DNA of 64,000 nucleotides from Plantago major. Lineage: Eukaryota > Streptophyta > Magnoliopsida > Lamiales > Plantaginaceae. Under the pieces are notes generated by a model, which was not told the origin of the DNA, ran no database searches, and saw only the letters and a list, made by a program, of their open reading frames with translations. The position numbers and the translations under genes are program-made. The stretch lies in contig CM048839.1 in assembly GCA_026545765.1 (NCBI GenBank), positions 17,422,566 to 17,486,565 of the forward strand, in the 5' to 3' direction. This document shows positions 10,680-23,127 of this stretch, piece after piece (position 1 is the first letter of the stretch; each line of letters begins with the position of its first letter).

Positions 10680-12605
10680 AATAATACATTTAGTTAATAC
10701 TAATCACAAACTAGGTGAGATCCATGTGAACCATTGAAAGGGGTGAAGGAATCTTGAAATGGGACAAAACAAAGAAACGGGCAAGGATGGAGAGGGAATA
10801 AAATTGTACGCAGAGCAGCGTGTAAGAAGAGGAAAAAGATTGATAAGTTGATTGACTCACTGAGCCACTCACCAGTCACAGAGCAGAGCAGTATGTATGT
10901 GTATGGTTTTAAATTAATTGTTGATTTGTGATTGAATTTGGAGAGACAAAATGATGATTGTCGGAGTAGCGTGGTGCTGAAAATACAATTATTGGCGTCG
11001 ATTTATTCATTTTTCTTTTGCTTCTTCTTCTTCGTCTTCATTTGTTGTGGACCTGTCCTTTTCTACCCATTCCAATATCACTCTAACTCCTTGCCGGATT
11101 TCTCGTTTCTTTGTCTCCACTCTCCAGTCTCCACCATCCATCCACTCCTTAATTTCTTTCATTCCCACACATATGTGGAGTATACATATTTTCTTTGTTC
11201 TCCTAATTTGTCATGTAAATTCCTTTAGATCGAGTTCCAGTATAAGGCTACATTTTGGCTTCATAAAACTCATTCGATTCGATTCGATTTAATTTAGTTG
11301 ATTCGATTCAATTCTGTTGGTTATATTTTATATTACAATTGATTCGATTCGATTTGAATTGATTCGAGAAAATTGCGATTGAAGAAACGAGCTAAATAGA
11401 TTAAAAGAACACGATACTATAATAGCAATGTACAACAAATTTTACTATCAACCGAGTCTTATCGATGCTACTGAGTGTAAGACGAGTTGAGTTGAGTTGA
11501 GTCATATTAAGCTCAGAAGAAATCGAGCTCCAAATGTGACTTGTCCACAACTTTTACTGTACCAAACGAATGGAGTTCAAGATTTACGAGTCAATCCAAA
11601 TCGAATATTCGTTAAGACTCTACAATTATTTCCTCACTACTCACTACCAATCCCGACGGGCTAGTTTTTGTGAAAATGACGAAAATACGAAGGCTTGAGT
11701 TGTGTGTAAAAAGCATATTACCACGGTAGAGTAATAAGTTATTTCAAAGATAAGGTTGAGTTGTCATAATGTTTTAAAGATAATATCGTTTATTTCGAAT
11801 TACACAAACTATTTTATATTTAACATCATCGAATCAATAATTTTGACAATAACATCCATTATTTTAAATTAAACATCAACTACTTCATATCAAACATCAT
11901 ATTTTTCGTAGAATATGAACATAATGAGTAATAAGTTGTTTATATATAACATCAATAGTTTGATGATAATATCTACTATTTTACATTAACATGAATAGAT
12001 ATCTTTGCATTCCGGACATTCTTTGATTAAGGGATGAGTAGCGACTGAAATGGATACCTTATAGCGATGAAGGTGAGTTTTCCAACAATTACACATTTTA
12101 TTTCAAAACTTTTTAAAACTATAAATATACCCTCCAAAATTTGGATTTTATGGGAGAAATTCATAGATATCCATCTTGTTCTCTACTTCTCTCTAAAGCA
12201 CGTCTCTTCCATATTACATTAACCCGCACGAGTAAATAAATTCATGTGTTGCCATACTAAATCACCCGTTGTTCTATTTTGGGAGATTTTTTGCTATCGA
12301 ACAATAGTCATCTGTTGTTCTATCTAAGGGCTGATGGTCAACCATCTACTTAGCAATTTATAATCTATTCTCTTCTTGTGCTATGTTGCAGTTTGTATCC
12401 ATATATATCGATACACTACCCATCAAATATATATAAATTACCTAACATTACCAAATTCAACAAATTGAAAGTAATTTAAGTTAATTATAACTCAAATGGA
12501 GATCAACTTCAGACGTTGATATTGGAAATGTGGATCAAAGTCTGGAGTTGTTCTAAATGTGTCTTTTCTTTATTCCTTCTCCAGAAATAATGAAACAATT
12601 TAGTG
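10680..12605. other. Intergenic, low-complexity and AT-rich
   Basis: Contains GATTCGATTC-type simple repeats around 11270-11370 and AT-rich DNA. Open frames near 10932-11292 have no recognisable domain and biased composition; I do not call a gene here. Confidence 0.4.
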
Positions 12606-12614
12606 GATTAAAGA

Positions 12615-13492
12615 GAGTTAAATGCATAACATCTCCCTGAGTTATTAATAATGTGCGCGAAACCCTCGCTGAGTTAACGAATTAGTGCCAACCCCCCCTG
12701 AGTTATTAAAAATGAGCACAAAACCCCTCACCCTTTATTTTTAAAGTGTGTTAGGTACAATCTCATTAGGTGCGACTATATATGTTTGTTTATATTATCT
12801 TACACCAAATCAATGCAAAAAAAAAAAAAAAAAATCATAGTTATTAAAAATAATCGCAAAATCCCATGGAATTCTTATAAAGTCGTTGCAATACCCCTTT
12901 TACATGAATACTAAATATACATGATGAATTCGTATTGTGTGCAGTTTGACTCGTTTGTCCAAATTTTCGAAAATATTAAAATGACTTAAATTTGAGCTAT
13001 TAAAAATAGTAAAACTCTACTTTTTTTTCCTGGTTAAATGAACAACAAAAATCGATCACACACTACTGATTATATAACACTGAAATATATAAATAACAAC
13101 AATAGATAACACTAATTAAAATTTTCACTACACATCAACAACATATACCAATTAGTCATGTAAACGGAAAAAAGTGAAGGCAAAAGATAATAAACTGAAA
13201 CTATGAATGTCTAGTCCACCTAGTTGCGTTAATTTGGAGTAAGAAAACCTAAAAGAACATTATTTTTCGCACCTAACACGAGCACGCCGAAATAAAAAAA
13301 AAAAAGGCTGAAGGGGTTCCACGCACATGTTTTAATAACTCAAGGGGTTTTATGCATTTCATAACTCGCGACTAATTTATTAACTGGGGAGTTTAGCGCA
13401 TTTTGAATAACTCGGGGTTTGGCTTCTTAATTTGTTAGCTGAAGGGTTTTGACATTTCTGATAAGCTTAAGGGGGTATTTTGCATTTAACCC
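12615..13492. mobile_element. Non-autonomous Mutator-like element
   Basis: The left end GAGTTAAATGCATAAC and the right end (complement GGGTTAAATGCAAAAT) form long imperfect inverted repeats. Each carries several CTGAGTTATTA-like blocks separated by CCCC-rich words. The flanks are GATTAAAGA (12606-12614) and GATTAAAAA (13493-13501), a 9-bp target duplication with one mismatch, the size expected for Mutator-like elements. The 878-bp body has no transposase and includes a long A run near 12817. Confidence 0.75.
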
Positions 13493-13501
13493 GATTAAAA
13501 A

Positions 13502-16500
13502 ATGATTTTATTCATGTATGTACGTACCGTTATACTAGTAATTTTGTTGTTATGTGTATAACATAAGCCAGATTCTCTCTTCTGTCCTATTGGAAGAACC
13601 GCATAGACCAGCAGGGTTGTGAGATTGGTCGGTCGGACAATAGAGAGATTCAGTTCAATATTTAGTCAGGCACGCGTTCATCAAGCCCAACCTACCTTAC
13701 TCTGCCCTTTTCATCAATCCCATTTCTGGCCACCCAAATCCTATTTCCACTTCACTGGACAATTCACAAATTTTGAACCCTAACCTAATTTCCAAACCGA
13801 CCCACCCGACTATCAAAATAATCGTAAACTGAATTCTTGACTCTGCCCCCTGACATCCATAATCCCAAATTACACATTTAATTGTCAAAATAAAAACATT
13901 TGATCATTGATAGTCAGGAGCAATGATGATAACATAACACGGTTGTAAATTGTAAATTGGTAACATTGGAATTGTGATCAAGTTGTGAAACATGAATGAT
14001 GATATGGAAAAATAATAATGATGTTTAAATGTATGGTATAGAGTATAGAAGAAATGATGCAAAGAGAATAGTGAAATGGAGCGGCGTGCAAGAACTTGAC
14101 AACACAACAAGTACTGTACATGTTGTTGTAGTGTAGACTACTGTAGCAGACTCAACCGGTGGCTTGGTTGGCCTTACAGTTTGACAGTACGTACAGTACT
14201 AGTACCGGAACAGAACAGAACAGAACAGAGCCGCTTGAATATGGGTATCACTTTCCTTTTGTCTTCTTGTCCTAGGAAGAATATTGATTCACATCTCTTC
14301 TCGGTTCTTATCCACTGTACATTTTTATTATCTTCCTTCATTGTCAGATCAGAATATCAATGCTTCCATATTCCCTCACTTACCTATATTAATTTACTTC
14401 CACTTTTGTTTTCATTTCAACTCACCGGTCTTCCAAACAATTGCATACCAATTTGTAACAACTTCAACACCAAAATTAGGCACTACTCTGGTTTATTTAC
14501 ATGGTTCTTTGGTTTAAAAGTTGTATGCACGTTAAGATTTTTCTTAAATTGGACTTCTAGGATTGGTACAATTCTAACGATCCTCATGAGGGTGAAAACG
14601 GGATAGGTCGAATAGATTGTCCGAGTCGAGAGGGGTTAGACCATTTTTATCCGGTTTGATTTGAACAAATCGAAAGATGACTCAACAGTAGGTTAGAGAC
14701 TCGAATGTAGGAATATGGTAGGTATCTGCGGGTATGGAAGTAGAGAAGAAGAAAACAGGGTCGAGAAGAGTCGATAGTTTGACTATCTCTCCTTAAGACT
14801 TTATTGCCCATTACGGTGCTTACGGGTTCTTTGATCTCAGGGATAAAACTTCTCTTAAGCAGGTTAGTTACACTCAAATGGCCTGCAGTCGAACCTTAGT
14901 TTGAGTGTGTAAAGATGCACAAAAGAACAGGAGGAAAGAAACAAGTAGGGAATGTGATATATGTTCTTGTGAAGAACTTCTTCGAATATTTATACTTGTT
15001 TGGTGATCTTTCCCAAAAGTTATATCATTCCATTAAAGGTGTTAACTCTTCATTAAATAGACACAAGTTGAAAGGGACACAATTATTCAACTCAAGGGAA
15101 GTGTCCATTCATGAAAAGATAGAGAAAATTGCGCCTGTTCAGACGCCAACAGGGCTCACCCCGGTCTCGGGACAGAACCAAAGGTTCGGTGTTCCTACAC
15201 CGCGGTGAGCTCACTTTGAATTGGGGCTCACCGCGGTGAGCTCCCAGCTTTCTCCCGGATTCGATTTTCTCCTTTTTTTTCGATAACTTTGCTCTTAAAC
15301 CCGAATTTTAGCACATGGAATTACGAATCCTCATGTTTAAGATGACTTAACTCATTCATGTATTGATCAAACACATTTAATGCATTAATCACCCTTTCAC
15401 CACTTGGTGATTTTAGTGACTTAATACTTAAAGTGTAATTCGTTTTAACAACGAGATACACGCTTACACGGAATGCTTGTTTCTGACGTGTTGGGCCCAA
15501 TTGACCAATTCATCGATTGAATTGAAAGCTTAATCATTCACTAAAATTCCAACATCGAACCCTCCGTTAAGTATTTTAGTTGTAGTGAATGACGAACAAT
15601 TATTGTCTTGACCAATAATATAATTAATTCATAAGTCATGTGGTGTGGTGTGGTGAAGAATGTTCCACGTCACTTTGATGTGTATTGTCCCACACTTGTA
15701 TGGTTATGTGGTGCATTCTCCATCACATGGTAGATAAATTAATGGTAAACCTGGTCTCCCCTTGGACTTGTGCTTGGGCTACGACCCAAGCAATATGAGG
15801 GTGCCATATTAAGGCGGATCTCCTCGATTCATGATAGTTTGATATGCTAACTTATATAAAGTCGGATGTGCCGCTCGACTCAAACCAAATAGCCTAGAGT
15901 AGGAATTCTTATTTATACTTTACCAGATCCAAAATTTTAAGAGGTTAAGGATCTGTTTGGTATGCATCAAGGCATGTTCGTCATTTTGGCACAATTAAGC
16001 TGGTGTTAGCTTTACAAAAAACATTGGGCTTGCTGAAAAATCTGATCTGGTCAAACAAATTAGGGCCAGATAACTGATTAGTTGATTGGGTCTCGGTGGC
16101 AATTCTACACTAAGTTGGGCCAGGATTGTGAATTACTGCTAGCCCTAAAATTTTAGGTTCCGAATTGGATTTGAATCGGTTGAATGAGTTGCATTTAGAA
16201 TGGCTATTAGTATTATTTCATTTTGTTATTTTTAAGAATATGGCATGAACTGACTATGTGTCCTAATTGATGAGAATACTCATACAAAAAACTACTTATA
16301 ACAATTCAAGAATTACTTGCTTGATTCACATTAATCTCAGAATAATGAAAGTTCTCCAATAAACGCATGGGGGAGAACATATTGCACCGAGAAGTCTGTG
16401 TGTTTGTTTTTACTCTACAAGTTTGGACCAAGATTATATCAAATGGGCTTAATGTAAATTTGAGCATAAATAGACTACCAGCAATGATTATATGGGATTG

Positions 16501-16822
16501 ATCAACCGTCAAAGTGAGGCTAGTCGCTCAAATGTCCAGACTCCAGAACGATTCAGCCCATATGAACAAGTGAGATGCGACCAATGAAGCAAAATTATTC
16601 TTAATAATGTTACTAAGACTTAAAATAGACACGCTTCTAGTCAGAAATCAACATTGAAGAACAAGGGGAACATCATTCGCGTTTGTGAATTCTAATTTTC
16701 CAATGTACGTTCACGAAACATACTAGAAAATTTAAGTTCATCACACAAACATCGATCATTCATTCAATCACATGCACAATACAAATGCAATTTGCCACAA
16801 GGAAAAATCCCCAAAAAACCAA
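13502..16822. other. Gene-free stretch with repeat traces
   Basis: No supported gene. The 15-mer CACCGCGGTGAGCTC occurs twice, at 15198-15212 and 15229-15243. The 14.5-15.9 kb part may be decayed retrotransposon sequence, but I could not place ends. The last 300 bases are the 3' flank of the GDSL gene. Confidence 0.35.
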
Positions 16823-18395
16823 TCAAAGATCTCGAAGTTGTCTAAGATTCATAGGTGCTATGTACTTCTCGTCGCCATCTAACAATTGTTTCGCGATTAT
16901 GACATTAGCAGCCTCGCTCGGGTGGTAAGGATCCCAAAATACGTGCTTATCCCTGTCCGCGCACATAGTAGATGTGGGACCACATGGGATTATACCCGCG
17001 AACTGGCCTCCGTTCCCACAACAAGCTTTGCTTGCCGTTGTAAATCCTGCAAAAACAGTGCATTAGCCAAATTTTCTTCACATCGATTCATCATTCACAT
17101 GAACATCTCATCTAAATTTATTTGGAGAGGCGTCGAATTAATACATTTATATTAATTCTCTAACAATATACGGTATGTCATGACACATTGTCACTTACCA
17201 TATTTGTCATAATTTGTGATGACTTCCATGACAAGATCGTAAACGTTAGCGTGCACAAAAGTGGCTCCTTCAAGATTTTCATTAAGTTCTTGAAGAAGAT
17301 CCTTCAACTTGGCATTGTACTGAAGCGCAAGCTTGTTAGGTAATGCGACACATTCATTTTCGCTTAGTTGATTTATAGTTTTCTGGTACGGTATGCATCC
17401 AATCGGTCCAACGTTCCCGATTATGAACTTTCTTGCATCCAATTGGTAAAGCCTCTGTAATAAGAATTAACAACAATATAGTTAGTCATATGCCTAATTG
17501 GTAAGATATCCTTTCAAGGAAATTTCCATTTAATTGCAAGTTCGAACTTGTAGAGTGATGCAATAAGTAGGAGTCTGACTACGCCTACCGTAAGTTGTCC
17601 TCTGAGATGACTAAGTAAATCGTCTACAAAACCGTCCGGACTTTGTGTTATCCTTGCACCCATAGAAATAACAGGAAGGAGATAGTTGTTGAGAAAGTCA
17701 TTGGAACCTATTGTGATTGAGAAAATGGATCTCCTAGAAACATATACTTTTGCCTTTGATGCTCCCAATATTTGGTCAATCTGTTTCCTAGTGATGTTGA
17801 AGTAATCAACTTGGATGTCCATTGAGAGCCTGTTAACCTGTAGGAAGAACAGTACTTATGGCTCTTAAATCTGTAGGAAACTATATTTAAACATTAAGAA
17901 ATTAATTCTTATGTATGGCTTACGAATATTCTTCCGGTGGCATTCATGATTCCTCCACCTCCAGATGCATAGTTAACGCCGTACAAGATAGCCCTGCCAG
18001 TCGTGTTTGGGGCGAGGAATGGCAGCGCATAGTGTGTCTGGCCAAGTTCCTCCCCTGGCACAATGCGTTAAAGCGTCGTTATATATGAGGAACTTAATAC
18101 ATAAAGGAAGAAAGAGGGGCAACATGACATGTATCTTACCAACAATGTCACCAATGGTTCTCCCGTTTGTGTATCTACCAGTTGGGGCGCCTCCTGATGC
18201 TTTAAAGTCGATACCATTTGGACGAATATTAGCTCTAGACAACGTCGGCAAATAGTTATTGTTCCCGGCATCTACCAATGAATCGCCGAAAATGAAAGAA
18301 GCTCCCTTAGACAAATCATCATCATTTTGGGAGATTACAGGTGAGCTCAAGTTTGTAATCAAGAAAAGTACCAAAAGCACAACTTTGATGGCCAT
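16823..18395 (-). CDS. GDSL esterase/lipase, five exons
   Basis: Exons (minus strand) 18395-18140, 18054-17924, 17837-17589, 17454-17199 and 17046-16823 join in frame to 371 residues with canonical GT-AG introns. Residues 1-22 form a hydrophobic signal peptide, so the enzyme should enter the secretory path. Block I FGDSLVDAGNNN gives the nucleophile S39. The oxyanion motif IGSNDFLNNY places N175. The C-terminal block FWDPYHPSEAAN gives catalytic D336 and H339. All key residues are present and the length is normal for plant GDSL proteins, which hydrolyse lipid or cell-wall/cutin esters; the substrate is not predictable. The start ATG is followed at once by the signal peptide, and an upstream in-frame ATG would add an unlikely 25-residue leader. 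Five exons is the usual plant GDSL layout. Confidence 0.95.
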
Positions 18396-18432
18396 GGTTG
18401 CTCTCACAGGTATGAATGGACAAGTCCAGTGG

Positions 18433-18443
18433 CACATATATAT
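18433..18443 (-). promoter_or_regulatory. TATA-like element of the GDSL gene
   Basis: On the minus strand this is a CATATATATGTG-type sequence about 40-48 bases before the GDSL start codon. Position and composition fit a TATA box with a very short leader. Prediction only. Confidence 0.4.
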
Positions 18444-19611
18444 GTTGATGAAAAGACCATAAGTCCACAAGTATTGAAGGACTAAAAATGGTTAATTTGT
18501 TGGGAAAGTTGTAAGGTAGTTAATATTAATTAATTAATCAAGTGGAGTTGCAATTTTGGTATGACCTTTCATGTTGAAATTGCCAGATTAAGGATGAGCT
18601 GATGTTAGAGTTTCCTAGGTTAGGTCACCAGTCTGTAGCCTGTGTGGCTCAAACCAAAAGAAATTACTTTTGGTGTAAGAAAATGAACCAAAATCATGTT
18701 CTAGTAGTAGCAACTTAGGTGTGTTTGGTTGAGGAATTTAATCTTGCTGTAAAATTTTGCTAAACTTGGTTTATAAAAGACTTGTTCTTAATCAATATTC
18801 AAGGTTTCTTTAGTAGTCATTCGGTCAAAATTGATTTTGTTCTTTGTATTTTTTTAAATTAAGTATAGTTCGTTGAGAGTGTTACATAATTTAGATACAT
18901 ATAACTTTACAAAAGATTTTTCTCTCGCCTAGAAGTTCAAAATTAATTTAACCTCTTACTAAATTCGAATCCGTTACCACTTTGTACATGTAAACAATCT
19001 ATATACTCTATATGCATCAAAATTATTGTTACACAAAAACAGTGTTTATCAAATTATATTTGGTATTATGCATTCTGATTGCACCATAAATCATGATGGC
19101 CAGAATGGAACACATTTGGGCCTCAGTACTGGAAATCAATACAGACCAGTGGACCACTATTTTAGAAAAGTATGGGATACCAAATTGAACTGGGAAAATT
19201 CCGCACAAGTACACTTTTTAAAGCTTAATTCCAGTGAGCCTGTATGTTGAAGTTATTCCAACTTTCAAATTATGCCGGAAAGTGTATGTTATGTCCATTT
19301 TCTTCTCCCAAAAGAAAGATGAAAGTTGATGTTGGGGCTTTCTATTGTCAGTCAACGTGTCGCCTTGACTAACTTCAGTCACTCATTTTGATCAATTAGA
19401 TTATAAATTTAGCAGTGAAGATTGAGTAATATGCTACCTTTTGCACTAAGTGTTGTCATAGGGTGTCGCTCATGTCGCATTAGATATTGCAGTGCGTGTT
19501 GCTCTAACCGTCTCTATCGCCTTAAACCATTCAAATATATATTTAAACAAAAAAAAAAAATCATTTTTCATATATTAAAAATACCCTCATTAAAAAATGA
19601 GTCAGTCTACT
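18444..19611. other. Intergenic, nothing recognised
   Basis: Upstream flank of the GDSL gene and AT-rich DNA. No gene or bounded repeat is seen. Confidence 0.4.
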
Positions 19612-20130
19612 GAGAGTCCACAATATATTGAGAGTCTTTGAAAGTCCTACATAATAGATAAACATATGCAATTTACACAAAAAAAACTATAGATTCTCAT
19701 TTTTTTGCGGGTTGACCCGGTTGAACCGGGTCAACTTACATTTTTCCTTAGAATACACAGCTCATTTCACGTGTCCATCCAGTTATATTGGTACTTTGGA
19801 TCAAATTGTCTATGTTTGATATATAATTGTCTATGTTTAGCATAAAATTATTGATGACAACCTATTTATCCCAAAAAAACACAATATTTATAAATAAACA
19901 TAGAAATCAATTTCATTCATTAATCAATAAATGTCATACATATAAAACAATACAAAAAAAATTAAAATCACTATATCCAAACTGCAATCATCTTTGCAAA
20001 CAAATAAAACACCCTTGAATTGTTCGTCGACTCCTCCATCCACGTCTCCATCTTTATCATCAATCGTTTTCTTCATTCGACTACTATTTTTACGAAAACC
20101 TAGTATATACAAAAAAAACATCAACCATTT

Positions 20131-21085
20131 GGCAACTGTCATACACAATTTTACCAGAACAATAGACTATTACACTACAACAATAGACAACCAAGATGCA
20201 TAACCCATTGGCTTATCAGACACAATCCTCACACTAGCATGGGACTCAATGAACATATTCATGAACATATTCACACATCAATTCAACTATTTGGCAACTG
20301 ACATACACAATTTTACCATAACAATAGACTATTACACTACAACAATAGACAACCAAGCTGCATAACTCATTGGCAATTGTCATACACAATTTTACCATAA
20401 CAATAGACTATTACACTACAACAATAGACAACCAAGTTGTATAACTCACTGGCTTGTCAGGGACAATGCTCACACTAGTATGGGGCTCAATGGACACACT
20501 CATGAGCATATTCACACAACCATTCAACTATTTGGCAACTGTCATACACAATTTTACCATAATAATAGACTGTTACACTACAATAATAGACAACCAAGCT
20601 GCATAACTCATTGGCAACTGCCATACACAATTTTACCATAACAATAGACTATTACACTACAACAATAGACAACCAAGTTGCATAACTCACTGGCTTGTCA
20701 GGGACAATGCTCACACTAGCATGGGGCTCAATGGACACACTCATGAGCATATTCACACAGCCATTCAACTATTTGGCAACTGTCATACACAATTTTACCA
20801 TAACAATAGACTGTTACACTACAATAATAGACAACCAAGCTGCATAACTCATTGGCAACTGTCATACACAATTTTACCATAACAATAGACTATTACACTA
20901 CAACAATAGACAACCAAGCTGCATAACTCACTGAATTGTCTCTCACACTAACATGGGACTCAATGAACACACTCATGAGCATATTCACATAGTCATTCAA
21001 CTATTTGACAACTGTCATATATAATTTACCATAACAATAGACTATTACACCACAACAATAGACAACCAAATTGCATAACTCATTC
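20131..21085 (+). repeat. Higher-order tandem repeat, 79+162 bp
   Basis: A core of about 60-70 bp containing CATACACAATTTTACCATAA and ACAATAGACAACCAA recurs eight times. Core starts are near 20140, 20302, 20381, 20543, 20622, 20784, 20863 and 21016. Spacing alternates 162 and 79 bases, giving a 241-bp higher-order unit; the last interval shrinks to 153. The longer step adds a spacer with GCTCACACTAGCATGGG. Later copies are more diverged. No coding potential. Confidence 0.85.
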
Positions 21086-21570
21086 GATTGTCAGGCAAAA
21101 TCGAACACAAATCACAACGTAAATGAATCAAAAGCAGAAATATCACTCTCAAAATGCTCATCATAACTACACCATACAACATACATATACTGTAGGACTA
21201 AACATACATCATTAGTATATAAACATAAGCTATTTGTATATAAACATCAACAATTCGCAGAAACAGACTATGCACAGCAACAATCGCTTCAACATTATCA
21301 ATAGAGTTCAAATCTTCCATTGAAAACAATGTATACAACACACACGAAAATATAGAAAACACGCAAACATAAACAATTACAGGTCAAACATGCACAATTA
21401 AGGTTCAACATCAACAATTACATCTGAATATACAGTTACGCGAAATCACCAAAACCAAACGAAAAATGAAAAAAACTGAAGAATCGAGATAAGAAACCTC
21501 CAAATCGAGGAAACAACAATGTTATGACTTATATGTGTTGAGTAGTCGGAGATGTGCCGGAGAAGACAAC

Positions 21571-21856
21571 CGGAAAAGCCTTCGAATTCCGGCCAACCGT
21601 TTCAAAAGTCGACCAAATGAAAAAACAAAACCGGTAGAAAGGTAGATCGGACCATGAGCTACTCAAATATGCAATCGAATTTAAGATTGGTGGTCGGACG
21701 ACGGAGATATCGCCGGAAAAGCCTTCGAATTCCGGCCAACCGTTTCAAAAGTCGACCAAATAAAAAAAATGAAACCGGTAGAAAGGTAGATCGGGCCATG
21801 AGCTACTCAAATATGCAATCGGATTGAAGATTGGTAGTCGGACGGCGGAGATATCG
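21571..21856 (+). repeat. 143-bp direct duplication
   Basis: Two adjacent copies start with CGGAAAAGCCTTCGAATTCC at 21571 and 21714. Both run through GGTAGATCGG and CATGAGCTACTCAAATATGC to GGAGATATCGCCGG, with a few substitutions. Confidence 0.85.
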
Positions 21857-22319
21857 CCGGAAATGTGATCGGAAAAGAGAGAGAAAGGAAGAGGAGAGGG
21901 TAGAGAGAGAGAGAGAGAAGAAAGAAGGAAATGAAAGAAAAAAAAGAAAAATAGGGTATTTATATTAATCTGGCAACCTGTTTTTAGATCCATATTACCG
22001 AACCAAGAACCCGGATCCATGAATTGACCATGAATTTGAATAGAAACCAAGTCATCCCCAAATTGTGTATAATTGTGTATTTGTTCAGGACTCTCATGAA
22101 CTCTCATAGTATATAGGACTCTTTTAAGTTTTAGTATTAAAAAATTAAAATCTTCCGATCAAAATCAAAATCAAATTAAACTAAATATCCCCAAATCAAA
22201 CAAATCCAACTATTCATCAACATCTCTAAACAAATCCAATGATTAATCACCATCTCTAAACAAAACCATAATCCCCAAATTAAAACACATCCACCCCAAA
22301 TTGTCATCTACACGATCAT

Positions 22320-23021
22320 TGAAAGTGCAGATGTTGCGTAACAGGCTATATTTGGCGACAATAATCTTCTCTTGATGTCGATTCGGAAAATCTGCACTTT
22401 AGAGGACTTTATTGATAATGTCTTTTTTCACTAACTATATAACCTAGTTTCACGGATCTGAGTTTGTGTTTTCAGATAGGAATCGACTTATATTCAAGAA
22501 AGCATGGAGTCTTAGAAGACAAGATACAAGGGACTCTTAGAAGTCAATATCTTATGGACTCTTAGAAGATTGAATGATTTGGACTCTTGAAGATAAGGAT
22601 AAGCAACAAGATCTGATTGGACCTGATCTTATGGACGTTTTTCTACACTATATATACAAGATCAGGGCCATCACAAAGGGGGTGCAAGTATAGAGCAATA
22701 GAGTAATCATATACATTATTCTCTCTTTACTTGTAACCGTTTTTACTAGTCTTTGAAGTATCTAGTTTAGGTGCTTTGGAATAGTTAGCTATTCCGACTA
22801 GCTTTTTGTAAATCCTCTTATTTTAGTGGATATTTGCCTTGGCCACAGTAGGTATATTTATATACCTGCTAGAAATCATCTTGTTTGCTGTTCACTTTTA
22901 CATATTTCCGCTGTGCAAGTGATTGTTCCTGTCACTGTGACACCAAATGTTGTAGTAACATTGCTACTAACAGTGGTGTTTCAGTAAGAAGTGCAAAGTC
23001 CTAGGTCCGTACGTTTTTACA
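22320..23021 (+). repeat. 5' LTR of the TRIM-like element
   Basis: Begins TG and ends CA, directly before the primer-binding site. It should carry the element's promoter; a CACTATATATACAAG segment around 22646-22661 is a possible TATA region. Confidence 0.88.
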
Positions 23022-23023
23022 AT

Positions 23024-23035
23024 TGGTATCAGAGC
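23024..23035 (+). other. Primer-binding site (initiator tRNA-Met)
   Basis: TGGTATCAGAGC starts two bases after the 5' LTR, the usual place for priming of minus-strand DNA synthesis, and matches the plant tRNA-iMet 3' end complement. Confidence 0.9.
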
Positions 23036-23127
23036 CAGACACCTAATCTATAGGTGTGTTGGACTTTGGTATCTTGACATGAATTCGTGTCACTAGGTGT
23101 TGTGAAGAAAGGCATTAAGGGGGAGAA

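Larger units (their letters stand above)
19612..22125. mobile_element. Candidate non-autonomous element with satellite arms
   Basis: The left edge has GAGTCC, then GAGAGT, then AAGTCCT, spaced 10 and 6 bases. The right edge (complement of about 22088-22122) has the same three words with the same spacing, so the ends are imperfect inverted repeats. Between them are a tandem satellite (20131-21085) and a direct duplication (21571-21856), plus a GA-rich run near 21880-21940. No open frame resembles a transposase. Target duplications were not identified and the exact ends are uncertain. Superfamily unknown. Confidence 0.4.

Noticed and set aside
10932..11292. Open frames of 81-98 codons
   Set aside because: Phe/Ser/Ile-rich low-complexity translations with no domain, no clear start context and no partner exons.
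15191..15250. Regulatory palindrome (CACCGCGGTGAGCTC twice)
   Set aside because: A striking duplicated GC-rich word, but with no gene nearby it is more likely part of decayed repeat DNA. Kept only as a note.
20131..21085. CRISPR-like array
   Set aside because: Plant nuclear context, units of 79 and 162 bp, and spacers that are themselves repeated. This is tandem satellite DNA.
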